DNA from: a virus | Strand: one strand, 5' to 3' | DNA: 38,946 nucleotides | IMG/VR virus record: IMGVR_UViG_3300028610_001276 | Coordinates: 1-38,946 of that record | Shown here: piece by piece, positions 28,276 through 34,207 of the stretch | Layout of the letters: each line of letters starts with the position of its first letter | Numbering within the stretch: the first letter of the stretch is position 1 | Made by a program: the position numbers and the translations under genes | Notes under the pieces: model-generated | Databases searched by the model: none | The model's input: only the letters and a program-made list of their open reading frames with translations | What the model was told of the DNA's origin: nothing

Positions 28276-28457
28276 AAAGGAAGTTCAAGAAAATTCGTAT
28301 TCCCAAAGAGCTTTTGAAACTGCTCCACGCAATGTCGGTAAGGGAGAGCGTTCGTACCGGCTACGCCATAACAGAGGAAACTATAGTGGAGATGTTGGTT
28401 TCGGTCGCTTGGAATGACTACAGAATCGAAGAAGAACAAAAGAAAAAGGAGGTTTGA
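28272..28457 (+). CDS. Small ribbon-helix-helix-like protein
   Basis: 61 aa, ATG at 28272 (ATGA). KIRIPKELLKLLHAMSVRES, then GYAITEETIVEMLVSVAWND: one strand then two helices, as in RHH DNA-binding proteins. Too short for certainty; may be a partner of the ATPase. Confidence 0.55.
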   Translation: MKRKFKKIRIPKELLKLLHAMSVRESVRTGYAITEETIVEMLVSVAWNDYRIEEEQKKKEV

Positions 28458-29021
28458 ATGTCACTTAAAGGTGGATGGAAGGCAGCGCACACGTCAGACG
28501 ATGTTCCTGAACGTGATTATCGAGTGAAGGGAATCGAGTACATCGGTCCGAGAAAGCAACGTGACGATGATGATCCAGACAAATTCAAGTGGTTGAATGA
28601 GCAGTTGAAGATTGCGATCCTCGACGAACCCGTACAGTATGAAAAGTCCCCTGACAAGGGCAATCGACCGGACAAGGAGGTAGTCGGGCGGCGAATAAAG
28701 ATCTATCTCGGTAATGAGAAAAGAGGCCACAATATCGGCTACATGCAAGTTAGCATGGCTCTTCAGTTAGATGGAGATAGGGACATCCAAGGAGAAGAGC
28801 TGGTGGGCCTCCCTTTCGAGGCCTCGTTCTTCTACAAGGATAGCGACGACCCGAAATCGGACAGGCGGTTTCTAAACTGCAAGCCTATCATTGACTATGA
28901 TTGGGTGAGCGGTGAGGAATCGAAGGGAGGTAAGAAAGGGACGAAGAAGAAAGCTTCAAGGAGTCGTGCGTCAAAGACGCAGAGCTCCGAGGCTCGCAGA
29001 CAGCGAAGGCGCCAGGGGTAG
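28458..29021 (+). CDS. Putative single-strand DNA-binding/recombination partner
   Basis: 187 aa, ATG at 28458, SD AAAGGAGGTTTGA. Residues 20-150 alternate strands and charged loops (RVKGIEYIGPRKQRDDDD; GRRIKIYLGNEKRGHNIGYM; GLPFEASFFYKDSDDPKS), compatible with an OB-type or DUF669-like fold. The last 35 residues are a Lys/Arg/Ser tail. It directly follows the Sak4-like gene, where SSB-like partners usually stand. Role inferred from position and fold guess. Confidence 0.5.
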   Translation: MSLKGGWKAAHTSDDVPERDYRVKGIEYIGPRKQRDDDDPDKFKWLNEQLKIAILDEPVQYEKSPDKGNRPDKEVVGRRIKIYLGNEKRGHNIGYMQVSMALQLDGDRDIQGEELVGLPFEASFFYKDSDDPKSDRRFLNCKPIIDYDWVSGEESKGGKKGTKKKASRSRASKTQSSEARRQRRRQG

Positions 29022-29040
29022 CTCGGTTTGGGGGTCCCCT

Positions 29041-29057
29041 GAGGAGGGGGCCTCCTC
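29041..29057. repeat. GC-rich hairpin after the recombination genes
   Basis: GAGGAGG (29041-29047) is the inverse of CCTCCTC (29051-29057) with a GGG loop; a second short palindrome GGGGTCCCC lies just before. No T run. Possibly attenuates the transcript between the 28458 and 29073 genes. Confidence 0.4.
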
Positions 29058-29072
29058 CCTACGGGAGATAAA

Positions 29073-29219
29073 ATGAAAGAAGAAGAGGTTCCAACCTGTC
29101 CAGTCTGTGACCAACCCTTCTACGACAAGAAGTGTCGAGGCTGTGGCTTTGATGGGGAAAAGGATGCCGATTGGCTGCAGGGACTACGTGACGACTTTGA
29201 TGAGGACCTAAAGAAATGA
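29073..29219 (+). CDS. 48-residue zinc-ribbon protein
   Basis: ATG at 29073, SD GGGAGATAAA. TCPVCDQPFYDKKCRGCGFD is a four-Cys zinc ribbon (CxxC-x8-CxxC), followed by an acidic helix (LRDDFDEDLKK). ATGA overlap with the next gene. Confidence 0.65.
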   Translation: MKEEEVPTCPVCDQPFYDKKCRGCGFDGEKDADWLQGLRDDFDEDLKK

Positions 29220-29581
29220 ACCAGAGGTCTGAGACTCTTGAGCTGAGGGTTCGGGTAGTCGATGCTGACGCAATTGCGAGGATGGCGAAGGTGTGCGGTA
29301 TTGGATTTCAGACCTACGTGAGAGAGATTCTTGAGGTGTTCGTTGCGGAGAAGGGAGGAAGGCTTGACAAAGAAGGGAGATGCCGTATCTGTCCGCTGCA
29401 AGGTTCATGGGAACAGAAAGTTGATAATAGGGACCGATATTTCAGAAGAAGAAGGGAGCCAAGCAAGTTGTCCATACTGTCGGGAGAATCCGACAGGCCC
29501 GCTGATGTGCGGGATGGGTTGGGTAAGCCAACAAGGGGTCCAGTACATAGTGGACGAACAGGGGAGGATAAGGCACTTTGA
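29216..29581 (+). CDS. RHH-like N terminus, 3' half overlaps another gene
   Basis: ATG at 29216 (ATGA). Residues 8-50 give a strand and two helices (LELRVRVVDADAIARMAKVC GIGF; YVREILEVFVAEKGG), like a ribbon-helix-helix protein. From about residue 50 the frame overlaps 29364-29687 and becomes low-quality Arg/Gly/Ser sequence. The intended protein may be short, with the rest a read-through tail. Confidence 0.55.
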   Translation: MNQRSETLELRVRVVDADAIARMAKVCGIGFQTYVREILEVFVAEKGGRLDKEGRCRICPLQGSWEQKVDNRDRYFRRRREPSKLSILSGESDRPADVRDGLGKPTRGPVHSGRTGEDKAL

Positions 29582-29687
29582 AAACCTCTCTGAAGTTGAA
29601 GCTGAGCGAATCAGAGAAGGCAAAAAGAAAGTGATAGAGGTTTTTGAAACACGCGAGAGAAACAGGAGGGAGAAGTATGAAGTTTGA
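29364..29687 (+). CDS. Small protein with zinc-type cysteines
   Basis: 107 aa from TTG at 29364, chosen for its GGGAGGAAGG SD at close spacing. TKKGDAVSVRCKVHGNRKLI, then SCPYCRENPTGPLMCGMGW, then IVDEQGRIRHFENLSEVEAE and a basic helical tail. CxxC with a further Cys suggests metal binding. Overlaps 218 bases of the previous frame. Unknown. Confidence 0.55.
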   Translation: MTKKGDAVSVRCKVHGNRKLIIGTDISEEEGSQASCPYCRENPTGPLMCGMGWVSQQGVQYIVDEQGRIRHFENLSEVEAERIREGKKKVIEVFETRERNRREKYEV

Positions 29688-29862
29688 CTTGCGCAGAATC
29701 ACACGTACCTGTTGGAGGCCTAAATGCAACAAAATGGCGGAGGTTGAGCTTTACAACGATAAAGAAACCCACTATGGGGATTTTTGTTTCCCTCATGGAA
29801 AAGAGGCGAGGGACAGGAATACCAAAAGGGTACAGGAGGAGGAGAAAGCGAATGGTGAGTAA
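29677..29862 (+). CDS. Small Cys/His-rich protein
   Basis: 61 aa, ATG at 29677 with AGGAGGGAG upstream, overlapping the previous gene by 11 bases. TCWRPKCNKMAEVELYNDKE then CFPHGKEARDR: C, C, C and H as a likely zinc site, then a charged helix. Same reading context as small zinc proteins near recombination genes. Confidence 0.6.
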   Translation: MKFDLRRITRTCWRPKCNKMAEVELYNDKETHYGDFCFPHGKEARDRNTKRVQEEEKANGE

Positions 29863-30604
29863 ACAGACAGCGACGGAGGTAGCGATGCTGGAGCCTCGAG
29901 TCGCACAGGCCGCAAGAGAAAACGCGGAAGCAGAAGTAAAGTCGCTGACGGTAACGGCAAAAAGCGTTCCCGCAGTCATTAAGACTCAAGATGACCTCGA
30001 TGTCGTTTCGGATTTCACGCAGAAGATTGCGACAACCAAGAAGAACATCATTGCTGAGGAGAAAAAGGCAACCAAGCCTTTGGATCAAGTCAAGAAGTTA
30101 ATCAAGAGCTGGTTCAAGCCGATGCATGACGAGCTCGATTACCACAGAGGGGCATCGGATCAGAAGATTCTTGGTTATGAGGAGATGCTCTGCGAGAAGG
30201 CCGAGGTTGAGCGGCAGATAGAAGTCAAGAAGGAGGAGAAGAGGTTAGCCGCCTTGAGGCGCAACGAGGAGAAGAAGTTAGCTGAAGCTCGGTCTCGAGA
30301 GGAGCGGGCGAGGGTCAAAGCTGCCTATAAGGAGAAGCAGGAAGCTGTCGCCAACGAATTGAATGCAGCCTTGAATCAGATAGTTGAAGAGGAGCCTCAG
30401 ATGCAAGGGGTTTCGATTGTCAAGAGATGGAAAGTTGAACTTGTTAACATCGACGATGTTCCAAGGGAGTACCTAAGGATACAACTAAATGAGAAGCTGA
30501 TCCTCGATACTTGTAGAGAACAGGCCGCAAGAGGGCAAGAGCCGCGAATAAGGGGACTCAGGTTTTTTCAGGAGTCATCCACTGCTGCAAAGAGTTTGAA
30601 TTAG
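29852..30604 (+). CDS. Coiled-coil recombination-associated protein (DUF1351-like)
   Basis: 250 aa, ATG at 29852 with AGGAGGAGGAG upstream; GTG at 29855 is an alternative. SLTVTAKSVPAVIKTQDDLD is followed by a long charged helical central part (about 50-170) and a C-terminal compact piece (VKRWKVELVNIDDVPREYLR; IRGLRFFQESSTAAK). This domain order is found in DUF1351-like phage proteins next to Sak4/RecT-type recombination genes. Probable dimeric coiled coil; biochemical function unclear. Confidence 0.65.
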   Translation: MVSKQTATEVAMLEPRVAQAARENAEAEVKSLTVTAKSVPAVIKTQDDLDVVSDFTQKIATTKKNIIAEEKKATKPLDQVKKLIKSWFKPMHDELDYHRGASDQKILGYEEMLCEKAEVERQIEVKKEEKRLAALRRNEEKKLAEARSREERARVKAAYKEKQEAVANELNAALNQIVEEEPQMQGVSIVKRWKVELVNIDDVPREYLRIQLNEKLILDTCREQAARGQEPRIRGLRFFQESSTAAKSLN

Positions 30605-30617
30605 AAGGAGGAATGAA

Positions 30618-30824
30618 ATGCCGACAGACCAAGGACCAATGATGAAAGGTACGCAGATTACGAAAATAGGTTTGCCCCCAATGACCGAGCGCCTCAATAG
30701 GAAGAAAGCGCAGTTGACGGCAGAGTTGCAGGCTGTCAACGAAGCGTTGGGTATTCTGAAGGAACATCCGGACCTTGAGAAGCTGCTCAACGCTTTGAAC
30801 AGAGTTGAGTCCATGAGGTACTGA
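30618..30824 (+). CDS. Small helical protein
   Basis: 68 aa, ATG at 30618, SD AAGGAGGAATGAA. TERLNRKKAQLTAELQAVNE and LGILKEHPDLEKLLNALNRV are amphipathic helices; N terminus disordered. Unknown. Confidence 0.6.
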   Translation: MPTDQGPMMKGTQITKIGLPPMTERLNRKKAQLTAELQAVNEALGILKEHPDLEKLLNALNRVESMRY

Positions 30825-30827
30825 TCG

Positions 30828-30980
30828 ATGGCCGACGACACCACACGGGCCAGGTTGTTTGAGACAGAACTCCATAGGTTGCTGTCCGCTTACGAGAACA
30901 TCAAGGACTGGGATGAATGGTGGGAGCGTGAGATGGAGAGTGTTAAGAAGTTGCTCGAAGATTATGGAGTCAAGCAATGA
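30828..30980 (+). CDS. 50-residue acidic helical protein
   Basis: ATG at 30828 with no strong SD (TGATCG) and close coupling to the previous stop. Helical, Trp-rich and acidic (LFETELHRLLSAYENIKDWD; WWEREMESVKKLLEDYG). Its TGA overlaps the next ATG in the extended context GGAGTCAAGCAATG. Confidence 0.55.
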   Translation: MADDTTRARLFETELHRLLSAYENIKDWDEWWEREMESVKKLLEDYGVKQ

Positions 30981-31288
30981 AGGAGCGTACATTTGGAGAC
31001 TGGCACAAAGGGAAGATTGGAGAGTCCGAAGCCTTCTTTGTTTCTTATTCCTATTCGGACCCCGATTCCAACATGACGGACTCCAGAACTGTCAAGGTTC
31101 TGACCAAACAAGGCAAGAAAGGTGCCGGAGAGCGGGTGGTGAGACAGATTAAGCGCAGATATCCCAGGGCGCGGGTGACTGTTAGGAGGATTTGGAAACC
31201 TGGAATGTCACCCGGAGGAATCTACCTGCCTCCTGGGTTTGAATGGATCGATGATGGGGTAAAGGGAAAGGGGAAGAAGAGTCAATGA
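30977..31288 (+). CDS. Basic unknown protein
   Basis: 103 aa, ATG at 30977. Strands then basic helices (EAFFVSYSYSDPDSNMTDS; KVLTKQGKKGAGERVVRQIK; ARVTVRRIWKPG), Lys-rich C terminus. May bind nucleic acid. Coupled by ATGA to the next gene. Confidence 0.65.
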   Translation: MKERTFGDWHKGKIGESEAFFVSYSYSDPDSNMTDSRTVKVLTKQGKKGAGERVVRQIKRRYPRARVTVRRIWKPGMSPGGIYLPPGFEWIDDGVKGKGKKSQ

Positions 31289-31515
31289 AGATTCTTGAGG
31301 TAGTTTGGGAGGACTCCTTTTACAATTCGGGTCCGATTGCCGCGGACGAAATTGATGAAGAGCTGATGTTGATGCACCTTGTAGGATATTTTGTAAAGGA
31401 GACAGATAAGCTGTTGGTACTTGCGGGAGAGTACATTCCGACAGATGGGAGGTGGCGTTATGTAAACGCCATAGACAAGAAGGTAATCAAAAGTAGAAAG
31501 GTGTTGAGAAAATGA
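31285..31515 (+). CDS. Small beta protein
   Basis: 76 aa, ATG at 31285 (ATGA). KILEVVWEDSFYNSGPIAAD and HLVGYFVKETDKLLVLAGEY IPT give alternating strands, basic tail. The pattern of context-dependent strands resembles small barrel proteins common in phage operons. Unknown. Confidence 0.65.
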   Translation: MKILEVVWEDSFYNSGPIAADEIDEELMLMHLVGYFVKETDKLLVLAGEYIPTDGRWRYVNAIDKKVIKSRKVLRK

Positions 31516-31760
31516 AAGTTACATTCATACTTACTGACGGTACGGAGCATGTAGTTGAAGAGGGGGGATACAACTTTGACAACTTACGGAATGAACTGCA
31601 CAACTCAGAGGAGAGCCTAATTCTAGTGGGCTACACAAACTCCGAGGTAGGGCTCACTCAGACTCTCCGTCGGCTTAAAGATGTGAGAGAAGTGGTAGTT
31701 TGCGATGAACTAGTGGTGGTTCCGAAGGAACGGGAAGAAGAGGAGATTCCTCCCGTATGA
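31512..31760 (+). CDS. Small acidic protein
   Basis: 82 aa, ATG at 31512 (ATGA). Strand-rich (KVTFILTDGTEHVVEEGGYN; SLILVGYTNSEVG; VREVVVCDELVVVPK), acidic C terminus. Unknown. Confidence 0.6.
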   Translation: MKVTFILTDGTEHVVEEGGYNFDNLRNELHNSEESLILVGYTNSEVGLTQTLRRLKDVREVVVCDELVVVPKEREEEEIPPV

Positions 31761-31807
31761 AGAAACTTCCGATGACGAAAACCAACAAGAGAGGAAAGGA
31801 GGTGTAA
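31757..31807 (+). CDS. 16-codon ORF ending in the polymerase SD
   Basis: ATG at 31757 overlaps the previous TGA; the product MKKLPMTKTNKRGKEV is basic. Its last codons contain the SD AAAGGAGGTG for the ATG at 31811, so it may be a leader that couples translation to the polymerase gene. Confidence 0.35.
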   Translation: MKKLPMTKTNKRGKEV

Positions 31808-31810
31808 AGG

Positions 31811-32465
31811 ATGTCGCGTGAAAAACTTTTGTTCATGAACACGTGGCATCCGTGAGCCGGCTTATGTAGGATATGATCCTGCGCGAAGCAGGAGGAGCTT
31901 CGTTTACCATGTGAGGAAGGCAGTCAGGATAGCGCTCGGGCAGAAAGAAGAAAGGCTGCCGGATATTCTCTATAATCCTTCAGTGAGAGAAGCTGTTGAG
32001 GTATTCGGAGAGTGGAAAGATGGTTTCGCCTGCGACATCGAGACCCCTTCTCTCCAGGATCATAGAATGCTCTCTGTTGCTGTCTCTGGCGAAATAGACA
32101 GAGCAATGGTCTGGGATCTGAGGGACTCAAAGAGCCGAAGGCTGATGGGTCCACTGAGGAAATATCTACAAGCGGTCTCCCCTAGAAGGATTGTCTTCCA
32201 GAACGGCGAGTTCGACATTCCTATTCTTCAGAAGCACGGCTACAAGGTCAACCTCGACGTGTGCTGGGATACTATGGTAGAGAATCAAATCCTGTGGCCC
32301 GACGAGCCTGTCAATCTTTCGTTCCTCGGTTCGATGCACACCGACATGGAGGCATGGAAGCATCTGAGGGGTTCGAGACTTTTATTCTATAACGCGCTCG
32401 ACGCAAATGTAGACTGGAAAGTTTACGTCGGAAGCGACGAACATTATGAGGAGTATGATGAATAA
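31811..32465 (+). CDS. DNA polymerase A 3'-5' exonuclease part, +1 frameshift at CCG-TGA
   Basis: ATG at 31811 has a near-perfect SD (AAAGGAGGTGTAAAGG) but the frame stops after 14 codons (MSREKLLFMNTWHP, then TGA at 31853-31855). One base forward, the sequence continues as EPAYVGYDPARSRRSF and runs open to 32465, joining smoothly (NTWHP-EPAYVGYDP). That frame alone starts only at a GTG (31911) with poorly spaced SD. The protein holds all exonuclease motifs: CDIETP (Exo I), FQNGEFDIPIL (Exo II) and YNALD (Exo III), so proofreading is intact. With the shift it is about 217 aa. A sequence error or internal start is possible. Confidence 0.7.
31878..31892 (+). other. Hairpin downstream of the frameshift site
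   Basis: CCTGC (31878-31882) pairs with GCAGG (31888-31892) around loop GCGAA, extended by T-A at 31877/31893; an overlapping AGGAT-ATG-ATCCT hairpin covers 31868-31880. They lie 13-22 bases after the CCG-TGA, farther than typical stimulatory structures. Confidence 0.4.
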
Positions 32466-33924
32466 AGAAGATAGCTGCCCTGATTGTGGTGCAGAAGTGA
32501 ACTCTATGAGGGAGTACGTCAACAGAAGGATGCCGATGGTCTGGAACCTCATCATGCCTCTCAATCAGAGGGGTGTGATGTTGGATGTGACGCAGTTGAG
32601 AATCTTTCAGGCGGATCGGGCAAAGAAGATGAAGACTTGGAGGAAGAGGGCTGAAAAACATTTTAAAGAACTTAGCTTGGGAGAATATGATAAGAAGCTG
32701 AAGACTCTGTTGCCTATCGGCCTAAAGGGAGGGTTCTCCAATAAGAAGTTGCGGAGACTCGTCTATGAGGAAATGGATTTGCCGGAGCAGCTCAATCCTG
32801 AAGGAAACGTAACCTGTGACAAGGATGCTCTCAAGAGGTTGGCAAAGATAGACTCAACAGGAACGATTGACCTCTTGCGAGAAACGACTGCCTTTCAGGA
32901 ATCAAGGAATGCCTTGATGGTTAAGCCCCATCCTGATGGCAGAGTCAGAACACGCTTTGTGTTCGGAGGAGATGAGAAATGGACAGAGGACGAAGTAGGA
33001 CGAGAGAGCCCTGGTTCAGGGAGACTCGCTTCGAGAAACCCAAACCTGCAAAACATAAAAGATTGGGTACGTGCTATCTATGTCCCGAGGAGCAGGGGGA
33101 GGTGGCTTATCAAAGCGGACTATTCACAGATAGAAATGAGGCTGATTGCCATCCTGTCTGGCGACCCGGAACTTTTGAAAGCGATAGAGACTGATGCTCA
33201 CCTCTACATCATGTATCTGGTGGACAAAGCCACAGATTTATATGGCCTCCACAAAAGGGGTTTTCCCCAACTTCTCAAGGACTACAGAAGGGGTGACTCT
33301 GAAGTTGTATTCGCGCGGGATGAGACCAAGAGAACAGATTATGGATGGGGATATCGAATGGGCGTCAAGACCCTCGAGAACGTCAGAGGAGTCCCCGTTG
33401 ATCGAGGCCTCCGTGCGCTTGCTGCGCTCAACAGAGAGTTCCATTATGTCGTTGAGTGGTGGAACTCACTTGAGGCGGAAGTCAGAAGAACCGCGGCAGG
33501 CACTGGAATGGGATACCTCCAAAACCAGTACGGACGCGTCCGTCATTTTTTCACGGACGACAAGAAGTGGGTTCCCAAGGCCTGTAACTTCTTCCCCCAA
33601 GGTCTGGCCGCCGACATACTCTATGACGCTATGGAGACGCTTGAGAAGAATCTTCATCGTTTCGATTCAGAGCTGGTCCTTACGTGTCATGATGAGGTTG
33701 TTATCGACTGCCCTGCAAATCCAGAAGAAGTCATTCCTTACATCAAAGAAGTCATGGAGAGACCGGTTCCTGAGTTGGATGGCTTAGTCGTTCCAGTTGA
33801 CATCATGTTGGGAAGGAACTGGGCCAAGTTTCATAGACACGGCAAGGGATGTAAGAAACATTGTGCGAAGCACGAGAACGTTAAGGGACAGCGTAACTGG
33901 AAGGAGGCTCTCAATGCTGCATAA
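32458..33924 (+). CDS. Family A DNA polymerase, polymerase part
   Basis: 488 aa from ATG at 32458 (SD GAGGAG at 32448-32453). An unusual CPDCGAEVN zinc-knuckle half opens the protein, then MPMVWNLIMPLNQRGVMLDV as in PolA. Motif A is KADYSQIE, followed by RLIAILSGD. Motif B is RDETKRTDYGWGYRMG, where Lys is followed four residues on by Tyr at the position of E. coli Phe762 (as in T7), so the polymerase may accept dideoxynucleotides more readily. Motif C is CHDEV. It overlaps the exonuclease stop by eight bases in the +1 frame. Replicates the phage genome; exo and polymerase are separate chains or joined by frameshift. Confidence 0.9.
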   Translation: MNKEDSCPDCGAEVNSMREYVNRRMPMVWNLIMPLNQRGVMLDVTQLRIFQADRAKKMKTWRKRAEKHFKELSLGEYDKKLKTLLPIGLKGGFSNKKLRRLVYEEMDLPEQLNPEGNVTCDKDALKRLAKIDSTGTIDLLRETTAFQESRNALMVKPHPDGRVRTRFVFGGDEKWTEDEVGRESPGSGRLASRNPNLQNIKDWVRAIYVPRSRGRWLIKADYSQIEMRLIAILSGDPELLKAIETDAHLYIMYLVDKATDLYGLHKRGFPQLLKDYRRGDSEVVFARDETKRTDYGWGYRMGVKTLENVRGVPVDRGLRALAALNREFHYVVEWWNSLEAEVRRTAAGTGMGYLQNQYGRVRHFFTDDKKWVPKACNFFPQGLAADILYDAMETLEKNLHRFDSELVLTCHDEVVIDCPANPEEVIPYIKEVMERPVPELDGLVVPVDIMLGRNWAKFHRHGKGCKKHCAKHENVKGQRNWKEALNAA

Positions 33925-34207
33925 AATAACAGAAGGAGACAGGTCGCGTACAGGACTCAATCTAATGGCAGACGAAGACGGCAAGCTGATTGCGATTAGT
34001 GTTTACTTGAGTCGTAGATTCCACCTTTGCTTGTCGAGAGATAAGCGTTTCAGGGCCTTTTACTCGGACTTGACGTTGGACCACAAGATGTATCGTCCGA
34101 ACGACATGGACAATAAAGGAGGCCTGGTGTGTCGTAGGTGTGGAGAGCACAGTAGCGAAGCGCGTCCTAACTGTCGAGGCCGAACCTTTATGTGGATAAG
34201 AAGATGA
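33914..34207 (+). CDS. Small protein with C-terminal zinc-type motif
   Basis: 97 aa, ATG at 33914 with AAGGAGGCTCTC upstream, overlapping the polymerase stop by 11 bases. Strand-rich (KLIAISVYLSRRFHLCLSRD), then LVCRRCGEHSSEARPNCRG with three Cys, and a basic end. ATGA overlap to the next gene. Unknown. Confidence 0.65.
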   Translation: MLHKITEGDRSRTGLNLMADEDGKLIAISVYLSRRFHLCLSRDKRFRAFYSDLTLDHKMYRPNDMDNKGGLVCRRCGEHSSEARPNCRGRTFMWIRR

